Positions 32,503 to 41,096 of a stretch of DNA of 64,000 bases are shown in pieces. The stretch comes from Desulfobacteraceae bacterium (lineage in GTDB: Bacteria > Desulfobacterota > Desulfobacteria > Desulfobacterales > Desulfobacteraceae): NCBI GenBank assembly GCA_016744295.1, contig JADGEQ010000031.1, positions 1 through 64,000 on the forward strand, read 5' to 3'. Numbering within the stretch: the stretch's first letter is position 1; every line of letters begins with the position of its first letter. The notes below the pieces were generated by a model. It saw nothing but the letters and a program-made list of their open reading frames with translations. It was not told the origin of the DNA and did not search any database. A program made the translations under genes and the position numbers.

Positions 32503-34222
32503 AGGCCTCCTCAAACTGCTGGACCCGGAAGGAATCCTTATAAAATGGGTTGGTGTTAATCAACTCTTCATGGCGGCCCTGTCCGGCAATAACACCCTTG
32601 TCCATAATATAGATCTGATCGCAGGCAGCCAGGGCAGAAAGTCGATGGGAAATGATGATAACGGTGGCCCCAGGGTTCATGTGGCTGAGCCGGGAAATAA
32701 TGGTTTGTGCAGTCTGGGTATCCAGCTGGCTGATGGGATCATCCAGAATAATAATCTGCTTTTCAATGACCAGGGTCCGGGCCATTGCCACCCGCTGTTT
32801 CTGGCCGCCGGACAGGGTTACCCCCCGCTCCCCCACCATGGTTTGAAGCCCTTTGGGCATGGCCTTGACCGTGGTGGAAAGATCGCAGACGTGGATGATT
32901 TGTTCAAGGCGGTCTTTTTTAATATCCCGTCCCATGAGAATGTTTTCCTCCAGAGTGCCGGAGAAAAGAAAGGCTTCCTGGGGCATGAAGGCGATGTGAT
33001 CTCTGATCTGATCCGGGTCCAGAAGGGAAATATCATGGTCGTCAATGAACAGGCTTCCCTTGCTAAGATTGTAGAGCCTGGGTATCAATTGGACAAGGGA
33101 GGTCTTGCCGCTGCCCGGCGGTCCTGTGATCCCCACCCGGGTTCCGGGGGGGATATCCATGGTGATTTTGGAAAGTATCGGCTGTTGGGAGTCATAGGAA
33201 AATTCAGCCTGGTTGAACCGGATTCTGCCCTTGATGATGCCAAGGTTGACAGGGTGTTTCGGAGTCTGGACCGAGGGGGCGGCATCCAGAAGTTCATTGA
33301 GTCTCTTCAAGGAGGCCATTCCCCGCTGGAAGAGATTGGTCATCCACCCAATGGCAATAATCGGCCAGGCCAGCACCCCCATGTATTGGAGAAAGGCCAC
33401 CAGTTCCCCCGGGGTCAACCGCTGCTCCATGACCAGAAATCCGCCGTAGAACACAATGATCAAGGAGGATATGTTAAAAAAAAGGATCAGCATGGGCCGG
33501 AGCAGGGCGCTTATAAAGGCCCGTTTCAGGTTTTTTTGAAAATAGTCGGTGGCGGCATGCTCCACCTTTTGTGTAATGGTTTTTTCAAAGTTAAATACTT
33601 TTATCACCCGAATACCGAAAAAACTTTCCCGGATTTGCTCGGTGAGCTGGGAAAAGGATTCCTGGGCGGTTTTATGAAGGGTGTGCATTCGATTGCCCAA
33701 ATGCTTGGTGAACAAAATTAAAAAGGGCATGGGAATCATGGCAAGAGCGGTGAGTTTCGGGTCGGTCCAGATCATGATGCCGATGGTGGTTCCACCTAAA
33801 ATGACGGTGTCCACGAGAACAATGAGGCCAAACCCGAAGGCCATGCGCACGTGGGTGATGTCAGAGGTGGCATGGGCCATGATATCCCCTGTTTTGATCC
33901 GGTCAAAATAGGCCATATCCAGTTCCAGAATATGGCGGAAAAGATCGTCCCGAATTCCTTTTTCCACATCTCTGGCACTTCCCATGAGCAATATTCGCCA
34001 TCCATACCGAAGCAGGGCCATGCCAAGTCCCAACCCTGCGATGAGCAGACATTGCCGTACCAGGACAGATCGGTCTATCTGGGTTGTGGCCAGGGTGTCC
34101 ACGGCGGTTTTGATGACCTGGGGAATAATAAGCTGGGCACCGTCCACTATGATCATGCAGAGAATGCCTGTCAGGATTTTCAGCCAGTGCTTTTTAAAAT
34201 ATGGAAGAATGAGTTTCAACAA
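32492..34222 (-). CDS. ABC exporter half-transporter A
   Basis: 576-residue partner half-exporter. It has a six-helix membrane domain, Walker A GPPGSGKTS, canonical signature LSGGQKQR and Walker B IIILDDPISQLD, where the catalytic Glu of the usual LDEP/LDEA is Asp. Paired with the downstream half, which has a normal Walker B but altered signature, this gives the asymmetric ATP sites known in heterodimeric exporters. It is the first gene of the minus-strand set, and the 208-base gap upstream of it is AT-rich. Confidence 0.85.
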   Translation of the reverse strand: MLKLILPYFKKHWLKILTGILCMIIVDGAQLIIPQVIKTAVDTLATTQIDRSVLVRQCLLIAGLGLGMALLRYGWRILLMGSARDVEKGIRDDLFRHILELDMAYFDRIKTGDIMAHATSDITHVRMAFGFGLIVLVDTVILGGTTIGIMIWTDPKLTALAMIPMPFLILFTKHLGNRMHTLHKTAQESFSQLTEQIRESFFGIRVIKVFNFEKTITQKVEHAATDYFQKNLKRAFISALLRPMLILFFNISSLIIVFYGGFLVMEQRLTPGELVAFLQYMGVLAWPIIAIGWMTNLFQRGMASLKRLNELLDAAPSVQTPKHPVNLGIIKGRIRFNQAEFSYDSQQPILSKITMDIPPGTRVGITGPPGSGKTSLVQLIPRLYNLSKGSLFIDDHDISLLDPDQIRDHIAFMPQEAFLFSGTLEENILMGRDIKKDRLEQIIHVCDLSTTVKAMPKGLQTMVGERGVTLSGGQKQRVAMARTLVIEKQIIILDDPISQLDTQTAQTIISRLSHMNPGATVIIISHRLSALAACDQIYIMDKGVIAGQGRHEELINTNPFYKDSFRVQQFEEAYDN

Positions 34223-34430
34223 CAGCCCCTTGCAACTATGATTTTTTATTATTAAAGCCTTTTGCAGAAAAATTTTTTTAAAAATTTTAAAATCAGAAAG
34301 GGCTTAAAATTATTGATAATCAGCTTATGGGAAAATTATCATAGATTTGGCTTGGGGTACAAGAGGTTCTTTTCTTAATCTGTTGTTTAAATTTGCTTCA
34401 TTTGGCAATCATGATTTTCAAAATGCAGAA

Positions 34431-35210
34431 TCAGTTCCCTTTAAATTCAGGTTTCCGGCCGGATAAAAATGCATCCACCCCTTCTTTTGCATCATTGGAA
34501 TATATATTTGTTTTAAAGGCTTTTCGTTCCATTTCAAGGCCTTTTTCAAAGCCTTGGTGCAGGCCTTCATGGACACATTTTTTAATCATTGCAATGGCTT
34601 TAGTTGCCTGGAGAGCCAGCCTTCTTGCATGGTCAAATGATTTATTAAAAAGATCTTCCTGGCTGAAAACCTCGTTGACAAGACCTATTTGACACGCTTG
34701 TTCCGATGTGATCTGAAGCCCTTTAAACATCATTTCTATGGCCTTTGTCTTTCCAACAACCTGTGGCAGGCGCTGGGTGCCGCCAAAGGCTGGTATCATG
34801 CCAAGCCTGACTTCAGGAAGCCCTATGCGGCCGCAGTCATCGCCCATGAACCTGAAATCACAGGTTAGCGCCAGTTCGAGTCCTCCTCCCAGGGCATGGC
34901 CATTGATGGCTGCAATGGTCGGAATCTCAAGGTTCTCAAAGGCATTCATGGCAGTGTGAACCTTTGGAAGAAGTGCGATCAAATCATCATCTATATCCTT
35001 TAAGGTGTTCAGATCATCCCCTGCAGAAAAAAAGCCGGGACAATCACTTGCAAGAAGGGCAGCTCTTATTTCTTTGGTGTTGGCAATCTTTTTGATGATT
35101 TTTTCAAAATCTTTAAGAAATTCAGGGGTAAGGGCATTGACCGGAAAATTGTTCATTTTAATGATAGCAACTGATTCTTTAACCTCAAAATTGATGACTG
35201 AAAGTTCCAT
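34431..35210 (-). CDS. Enoyl-CoA hydratase/isomerase (crotonase)
   Basis: 259-residue crotonase-fold enzyme. Oxyanion-hole segments ASDCPGFFSAGDDL and ALGGGLELALTC are present, and LPEVRLGMIPAFGGTQRLP holds the second catalytic Glu; the first Glu is in the GGGLELAL segment or its neighbour. It hydrates 2-enoyl-CoA in beta-oxidation. GAGGAGA lies seven bases before ATG 35210. It is divergent from the TetR gene and the large catabolic operon, and probably shares their regulation. Confidence 0.85.
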   Translation of the reverse strand: MELSVINFEVKESVAIIKMNNFPVNALTPEFLKDFEKIIKKIANTKEIRAALLASDCPGFFSAGDDLNTLKDIDDDLIALLPKVHTAMNAFENLEIPTIAAINGHALGGGLELALTCDFRFMGDDCGRIGLPEVRLGMIPAFGGTQRLPQVVGKTKAIEMMFKGLQITSEQACQIGLVNEVFSQEDLFNKSFDHARRLALQATKAIAMIKKCVHEGLHQGFEKGLEMERKAFKTNIYSNDAKEGVDAFLSGRKPEFKGN

Positions 35211-35423
35211 ATGTATCTCCTCTGTTTTATTTGTTTTATCCATACAAAGACTTTTTTTGAAAAGCAAGTAGTATTTAAAGGCGCAGGCTTAATTTGTCGT
35301 ATTAAATGTTAGAGTCAATATGTTTATTCTATTATAATCGTACTTGTAACAGTATTTTTTAAGTATAATCTTATTGAGTCTATTGGAAAAAGCTAAAAAC
35401 CATAATGACGTACTGTTTTTTTA

Positions 35424-35452
35424 TTGACAATATAAAATTCCTCCCCCATTAT
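35424..35452 (+). promoter_or_regulatory. Sigma-70 promoter of the TetR gene
   Basis: TTGACA (35424-35429), 17 bases, CATTAT (35447-35452), in an AT-rich stretch 40 bases before the regulator gene. It may drive the whole 35.5-49.7 kb operon. The gap 35211-35491 also must hold the promoter of the divergent hydratase gene. Confidence 0.6.
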
Positions 35453-35491
35453 GTTTTAAACCTAGACTAAAATTGTAAGATGGAGAGTAAA

Positions 35492-36178
35492 ATGGTCAGA
35501 AAAAAAACAAACAACGGATCTCCCAAAAAAGAAAAAAAACAAAATCTTCCAAAAGAGATCAATATAATAGAAGGCGCGCTTAAGGTTTTTGGCGAAAAAG
35601 GTTTTGAAGCAACAACCATCGCAGCCATCAGCAAGGCGGCGAATATATCCGAGGCAACTTTGTATGAATACTTCTCCTCAAAAGAAGATGTTCTTTTTGC
35701 CATCCCCAATCTTTACACCCGGCGGGAGCTGGAAAAAATCCAGGAGATCGCTCACTATATTCACATACCCCAAGAAAAGATCCGTGTGATCATCCAGGCC
35801 TACCTGGAATTTTATGAAAGCAACAAACTCTACTCATCTGTTGCTCTGTTAACCTTGAAAGGGAACCGGCAGTTTCTTAATTCCCCGGCCTATCAGATTG
35901 TAAAAAAATCAACCCATTCAATTGTTGAGGCCTTTAACCAGGGCGTGGAAGCCGGCGTGTTCAGGGAGGATATTGATCCCTATATCGTGCGCAACATGGT
36001 CATGGGATTTATTGAGCATCTGACCATTCAATGGCTTTTGGTGGGACGTCCGGAACGTATATCCCATTACAGGGACATTATTTTTGACATGGTGATCCGG
36101 GCAATCGAAAAAAGAGGTGATATTGAAACAATGGAGTTGAAAATTACAGGCAATAATTTAAAAATCCAGGCAACCTAA
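35492..36178 (+). CDS. TetR-family transcriptional regulator
   Basis: 228 residues. The N-terminal helix-turn-helix is clear (ALKVFGEKGFEATTIAAISKAANISEATLYEYFSSKEDVL), and the C-terminal ligand domain resembles regulators of fatty-acyl catabolism (FadR/PsrA-like TetR). The ATG at 35492 follows GGAGAG; an earlier ATG at 35480 has no site. It lies between a divergent hydratase and the acyl-CoA operon, so it is the likely repressor of both, with an acyl-CoA or related ligand. Confidence 0.85.
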   Translation: MVRKKTNNGSPKKEKKQNLPKEINIIEGALKVFGEKGFEATTIAAISKAANISEATLYEYFSSKEDVLFAIPNLYTRRELEKIQEIAHYIHIPQEKIRVIIQAYLEFYESNKLYSSVALLTLKGNRQFLNSPAYQIVKKSTHSIVEAFNQGVEAGVFREDIDPYIVRNMVMGFIEHLTIQWLLVGRPERISHYRDIIFDMVIRAIEKRGDIETMELKITGNNLKIQAT

Positions 36179-36210
36179 ACGGTTGGGGGCAAATTTCCAA
36201 AGGGGCGGAT

Positions 36211-38094
36211 ATGGGAAGCAAAACAGCCATAAATAATTGTGTGCTATGTGTCAATCTTTCATCCAGGCTTATCAGCACCATTGAAATCAGCGATTTTGAA
36301 CGAAAGCAGTATCTGGGAGGGAAGGGACTTGCCCTAAAGCTGATTTTTGACAATATCAAGACGGGTGTGGACCCTTTGTCCCCCGGCAATATCCTGGTGA
36401 TGATGACAGGACCAACCTGTGGGACTGCTGCCCCTTGCGGCGGGCGGTTTGTTGTTGTGGGCAAATCTCCTTTAACAGGGATTTTTGCTTCTTCGTTTTC
36501 CGGGGGAGGCTTTGGGCTTGCCCTTAAAAAAGCGGGGTATGACGGGATCATGGTGACCGGCAGGGCCGACCATCCGGTTTACATCAAGGTTGATCATGAC
36601 GATGTATCCATCTGTGATGCGACTCAATATTGGGGCATGGACACCTATGATTTTCAGGAGACTAGGAAAAAGGACGGAGACTGGGTGGTGATCGGTCCTG
36701 CAGGTGAGAATCTTGTGAAATTTGCAAACATTGCCAGTGCTCGGCGACTGGCGGGCCGTTGCGGCCTGGGGGCCGTCATGGGATCAAAAATGCTGAAAGG
36801 CATTGTTGCAAAGGGGAATAAAAAATTTGGCCCTGCCAACCCTGAAAAATTTAAAAAAGCCCTTAAAATTGCCCAGAAAAAAGTAAAAGCACATGAAAAC
36901 ACAGGAAAAGCCTTAGGGGAGCTTGGAACCCCCCAGAACATCCGAATCTTTGGAACAACGGCCATCATGCCGGTTAAAAATTTTTCCAAGCCCTATTTTG
37001 ATAAACTTGAACAGGTGAGCGGAGAAACAATCCGAGATGGACACAAAACAAAGAACCATGGATGTACCGGTTGTTTCATAAAGTGCGGCAGGTACGGCAA
37101 ATTTGGCGGAAAGGAAAAGGTTTCCCCGGAATATGAAACCATTGCCATGATGGGACCAAACCTTGATATCAGTGATTTGCATAAAATAGCAGACTTTAAT
37201 GAAAGTTTGAACCGCCTGGGTCTTGACTCCATCAGCGCAGGATCTGTGATTGGCTTTGCCATGGAATTGACTGAAAAAGGGATGCTTGAAAGTTGTCTTC
37301 GCTTTGGGGATGGTTCCAATATTAAGGATATCCTCCATGACATTGCATATCGCAAGGGACTTGGCAATGACCTGGCAGAAGGGGTCAGGCATATGTCTGA
37401 AAAATACGGGGGTAAGGAATTTGCAAATCATGTAAAAGGCCTTGAATTGGCAGCCTATGATCCCAGGGGCTGCACCGGCCAGGGACTCGGGTTTGCCACG
37501 GCCAACTGCGGCGCCACCCATCTTTCGGGCAGCACCCATTCTGTTGAGGCGGATTCCTATCTTCACCCCCATGGCACCAGGGCCAAAGCCCATTTTGTAA
37601 AATTCATGCAGGACAGTTTTGATGCCATCAATTCTGCTATTTTCTGCATCCAGACGGCCTACCCGTTTCTGGAGGAAAATTTTGCCTATAAATATACACC
37701 GGACCCGATTCTTAAATTTTTCATGCGTAATCTGCCAGCCCTTGCCGTGGCAACCACGGATCTTTCAGATTACAGCGGTCTCCTATCAGGCCTTCTGGGA
37801 TACCCCGTAAGTGGAGGGAATTTTTATAAAGTTGGTGAGCGTATTTTCAATTTGGAAAGATATCTTAACAATCAAGAGGGCATAAGCAAAAAAGACGATA
37901 CCCTGCCTGGGAATATGCTTAAACCTACGACACAGGAGGGATGGGGGGACATAGATCTCAATAAAATGCTGAACCAATATTATAGGCTCAGGGGATGGGA
38001 TAAAAACGGCAGGCCCAAACCCAAATTATTAAAAAAACTTTCCATCCAGATCCAGCAATTAACAAAGGAGACCAAAGGCTATGGCAGACAATAA
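36211..38094 (+). CDS. Aldehyde:ferredoxin oxidoreductase, second copy
   Basis: 627-residue AOR-family tungsten enzyme, diverged from the one at 1151. The segments GGKGLALKLIF, VGKSPLTGIFASSFSGG and GRCGLGAVMGSK match the pterin-binding regions. Cluster cysteines are in HGCTGCFIKCG (CX2CX3C) with the late Cys in AINSAIFC. It is the first enzyme of the catabolic operon and would oxidise an aldehyde (from a primary alcohol or chain-cleavage step) to the acid for the ligase two genes on. It overlaps the next gene by 14 bases. Confidence 0.87.
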   Translation: MGSKTAINNCVLCVNLSSRLISTIEISDFERKQYLGGKGLALKLIFDNIKTGVDPLSPGNILVMMTGPTCGTAAPCGGRFVVVGKSPLTGIFASSFSGGGFGLALKKAGYDGIMVTGRADHPVYIKVDHDDVSICDATQYWGMDTYDFQETRKKDGDWVVIGPAGENLVKFANIASARRLAGRCGLGAVMGSKMLKGIVAKGNKKFGPANPEKFKKALKIAQKKVKAHENTGKALGELGTPQNIRIFGTTAIMPVKNFSKPYFDKLEQVSGETIRDGHKTKNHGCTGCFIKCGRYGKFGGKEKVSPEYETIAMMGPNLDISDLHKIADFNESLNRLGLDSISAGSVIGFAMELTEKGMLESCLRFGDGSNIKDILHDIAYRKGLGNDLAEGVRHMSEKYGGKEFANHVKGLELAAYDPRGCTGQGLGFATANCGATHLSGSTHSVEADSYLHPHGTRAKAHFVKFMQDSFDAINSAIFCIQTAYPFLEENFAYKYTPDPILKFFMRNLPALAVATTDLSDYSGLLSGLLGYPVSGGNFYKVGERIFNLERYLNNQEGISKKDDTLPGNMLKPTTQEGWGDIDLNKMLNQYYRLRGWDKNGRPKPKLLKKLSIQIQQLTKETKGYGRQ

Positions 38095-39115
38095 AAATGA
38101 GCTTGTCCTGGTTACAGGTGCTGCAGGATTCACAGGCCATCACATGGTCGCAGAAGCTGTAAAGGCAGGATACAGGGTCAGGGCAACAGATGTGTCAAGC
38201 AGATTTTACGGTGCCATGTTCGAAGCCCTTGATGTTGAATTCATGCCTTCGGATCTTACAAAAAGAGAGGGCCTGGACCGGCTTCTTTCGGGGGTGGATA
38301 AAATAATTCATGTGGCCGGGATCCATGATTATTCAACACCCGACAACATTATCTTCAGTGTAAACACCCATGCTGTGGAAAATCTGTGCGATGCCGCAAT
38401 CAAGGCCAAGATAAATCAATTTCTTCATTTTTCCTCCGTGGGTGTTTATGGATACAGTTCCAATCCTGGAAAACCTGTACAAGAGGATGATCCGAAGGTC
38501 ACCCCCCCCTTGAACAACTATAATGTCAGTAAATGGGAAGGCGAAAAGATCATACATAAATATATCAGGGAACACGGGCTTCGGGCCACAATTTTCAGGC
38601 CTGGGGCTATTTACGGTTCAAGATCAGTTTACGGACTCTATCTGGTGTTCAAAATGGCCTTTGACGAGAGAAACAAGAAAAAGAAAATAATTCTGGGCAA
38701 GGGGGATAAGATTGAAGCCTTCCTCCATGTACAGGATATGTGCCGGGCTGTGATTTATGCCTGTGACAGGGAAGAGATGATTGGGGAGGCCTATAATGTT
38801 GCCGATGATACCCATATCCCCATGTCCCAATTTTACGATATTGTCAACCAGGCGCTGTTGGGTAAAAAAAAGCCATTTTTCCATATCCCTTTTTCGGTTG
38901 CAAGGCTGGTGGCTGTAATAACCGGTTTTTTTGGAAAAATTTTCAAGTTTAAACCTGCCATTGAATTAAAAACCCTTGATTATGCCAACTGCGACAAAAT
39001 CTGGGATAACACCAAGCTTAAATCCACCGGGTTTGAGTTTAAATATCCCCACATGGAAAAGGGAATGAAAGAGACCCTGCAATGGTATAAGGACCACGGC
39101 TGGTTTAAGGCATAA
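38081..39115 (+). CDS. NAD-dependent epimerase/3-beta-HSD-like enzyme
   Basis: 344-residue extended short-chain dehydrogenase with N-terminal GAAGFTGHHMV nucleotide site and the catalytic YNVSKWEGEK (Y-X3-K). The arrangement resembles 3-beta-hydroxysteroid dehydrogenase/isomerase and dihydroflavonol-reductase relatives. It likely oxidises or reduces a hydroxyl group with NAD(P). It overlaps the AOR gene, and a related protein ends the operon at 48750. Confidence 0.8.
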   Translation: MADNKNELVLVTGAAGFTGHHMVAEAVKAGYRVRATDVSSRFYGAMFEALDVEFMPSDLTKREGLDRLLSGVDKIIHVAGIHDYSTPDNIIFSVNTHAVENLCDAAIKAKINQFLHFSSVGVYGYSSNPGKPVQEDDPKVTPPLNNYNVSKWEGEKIIHKYIREHGLRATIFRPGAIYGSRSVYGLYLVFKMAFDERNKKKKIILGKGDKIEAFLHVQDMCRAVIYACDREEMIGEAYNVADDTHIPMSQFYDIVNQALLGKKKPFFHIPFSVARLVAVITGFFGKIFKFKPAIELKTLDYANCDKIWDNTKLKSTGFEFKYPHMEKGMKETLQWYKDHGWFKA

Positions 39116-39184
39116 AATCGGTTAGAAATGGGGAACAGCTTAAATATCCTCTGAACCCAAAACCAAATATTTAAGGAATACAAA

Positions 39185-41071
39185 ATGGAAAAGACCATTA
39201 CCACAACCCCCCAGTTGATACGCTCCCATGCAGATCAATATCCTGATATTCCGGTTCTGCTTTTTTATGAAGAGACAGTGTCTTACAAGGATCTTGATGA
39301 TCGTTCAGAAAGCGTTGCAGCATTTTTGGAAGAAAAAGGGATTCAAAAAGGCGATATAATATCCTTCATGCTGGGCAACACCCCCTCATTTTTCTACACC
39401 CTTCTGGGTATCCAGAAGACAGGGGCCGTTGCAAGTCCCATAAGCTGCTGGTGGCAGGCCCAGGAGGTTACATTCCTTGTCAATGACTGCAAGCCAAAGG
39501 CCCTTGTCATAGACCCTGAATATGCCCAGATCATATCCCAAATCAAAGACAAGATTCCGTCAGTTGAGCATATCATTATCAATGGGCCCCCGAATAAGAG
39601 TGTGGATTTTGATCACATAAGCCTTCCAGACATCATTGAAGAATATGAGGGCAAACCTTTCAAAGGGTTGGAACCTACCCTTGATGACTGCGCTTCCATC
39701 ATGTACACCTCGGGCACCACGGGAACCCCCAAGGGTGTTCTGCTCACCCACAGAGGCGTGATTTTCGGGGCAGAGCAAAAGCAGGGGCATATTCCCATTG
39801 ATCCCGGAGAAAAAATTTTATGTGTTCTGCCTCTGTTTCATTCCGGCGGGCTCAATGACCTGGCATTTGTGACCCTTTACAGTGCTGCCACCATTGTCTT
39901 GCGCCGTAATTTTTCAGCCTCTGAGTTCTGGGAGTGTGTTGAAAAATACAAGGTAAACGGATTTTATGTGGTGCCCACCATGTGGAATATCCTGTTAAGG
40001 GCACCCGAGGCGGATTCCGTGGATACAAGTTCTCTTCGCATAGGGCTTTCAGGTGCGGCCCCCATACCCCCGGCCCAGCTTGCCGAGTGCGAGAAAAGAT
40101 TTAATACCCCTATTCTTGAGGCATACGGGGTGACGGAAAATACCGGCGGGGTGACGGCCAACATGGAAAACAATAAAAAGCTCGGCTCTGTGGGGACTGC
40201 TTTTCCAGGCATTAAAGTAGAAATATTTGATGAAAAAAACACCTGCCTTTCCCCGGGGGAAATAGGCGAGATCGTGATCAAGGGCGATACCATGATGAAG
40301 GGATATTTTAATCAGCCAGAAGCCACCCGGCAGACCATCAGGGACGGATGGCTTTATACCGGGGATGTGGGATACCTTGATGAAGACGACTTTTTGTTTA
40401 TTGTTGACCGGATCAAGGACATGATCATCAGGGGAGGCGTCAATGTATATCCCAAGGAGATTGAAGAGGTGATTTCCGGCCATCCCCTGGTCAACGAGGT
40501 GTCTGTCATTCCCGAAGCCCATGAGATCTACGGCCAGGTACCCAAAGCCTGTGTGGTGCTGCAAAGGGGGGAGAGATGTACCGGAGAAGAGATAATATCC
40601 TTTTGCAGGGAAAGAATGGCCGGCTACAAGGTTCCTGAAAAAATAGAGTTCAGGGCAGGGTTGCCCCTGAGTGCAGTGGGCAAGGTGTTGAAAAAAAATC
40701 TCATCCAGGAACTTGAAGAGGAAAAGAGTGCCGATCCCGTACACTGCGCCCCTTTGTTTGAGGGAATGATCAAGAGGTTTTTGCCTGACAAGGCCGTGGG
40801 GGTAAGCGCAAGCGTCAGTTACAATATCACCGGCAAGGGGGGTGGTTTGTGGACGGTGAGTGTTGAAAATTCAACCATTTGCCTGACAGAGGAAATTTTA
40901 AAATTTCCGACGGTTTATATTGTTGCCAGGGACTGTGATTACTTTGATGTGGCAACCGGCAGGCTGGATGGGCTGACAGCTGTTTTAACCGGTAAGATGA
41001 AAATAGAAGGGGAGATCAATTTCATGGGAGAGTTTAAAGAGATGCTCGCCCCGATACAAATGACTGAATAA
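39185..41071 (+). CDS. Acyl-CoA ligase fused to SCP2 lipid-binding domain
   Basis: 628 residues. Residues 1-515 form an AMP-forming acyl-CoA ligase: TSGTTGTPKGVLLTH near 175, YGVTENTGG, DRIKDMIIRGGVNVYP and the C-terminal SAVGKVLKK. The extra ~110 residues (from FEGMIKRFLPDKAVG to GEFKEML) look like an SCP2 sterol-carrier domain, a hydrophobic pocket for lipids. The fusion suggests that a poorly soluble acid is held and handed to the ligase. AAGGAA precedes the start. It sits between the 3-beta-HSD-like gene and the AbfD-like gene in a tight operon. Confidence 0.85.
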   Translation: MEKTITTTPQLIRSHADQYPDIPVLLFYEETVSYKDLDDRSESVAAFLEEKGIQKGDIISFMLGNTPSFFYTLLGIQKTGAVASPISCWWQAQEVTFLVNDCKPKALVIDPEYAQIISQIKDKIPSVEHIIINGPPNKSVDFDHISLPDIIEEYEGKPFKGLEPTLDDCASIMYTSGTTGTPKGVLLTHRGVIFGAEQKQGHIPIDPGEKILCVLPLFHSGGLNDLAFVTLYSAATIVLRRNFSASEFWECVEKYKVNGFYVVPTMWNILLRAPEADSVDTSSLRIGLSGAAPIPPAQLAECEKRFNTPILEAYGVTENTGGVTANMENNKKLGSVGTAFPGIKVEIFDEKNTCLSPGEIGEIVIKGDTMMKGYFNQPEATRQTIRDGWLYTGDVGYLDEDDFLFIVDRIKDMIIRGGVNVYPKEIEEVISGHPLVNEVSVIPEAHEIYGQVPKACVVLQRGERCTGEEIISFCRERMAGYKVPEKIEFRAGLPLSAVGKVLKKNLIQELEEEKSADPVHCAPLFEGMIKRFLPDKAVGVSASVSYNITGKGGGLWTVSVENSTICLTEEILKFPTVYIVARDCDYFDVATGRLDGLTAVLTGKMKIEGEINFMGEFKEMLAPIQMTE

Positions 41072-41096
41072 AAAATAAAGTACTGAGGAGTAAATA

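Noticed and set aside
32444..33721. 425-residue plus-strand frame opposite the ABC exporter
   Set aside because: The exporter on the minus strand has all ABC motifs in order; the plus frame is Gly/His-rich shadow translation.
36211..38094. Benzoyl-CoA reductase subunit BamB
   Set aside because: BamB belongs to the AOR family, but none of the partner bam genes is present and the neighbours are beta-oxidation genes; a plain AOR is the safer call.
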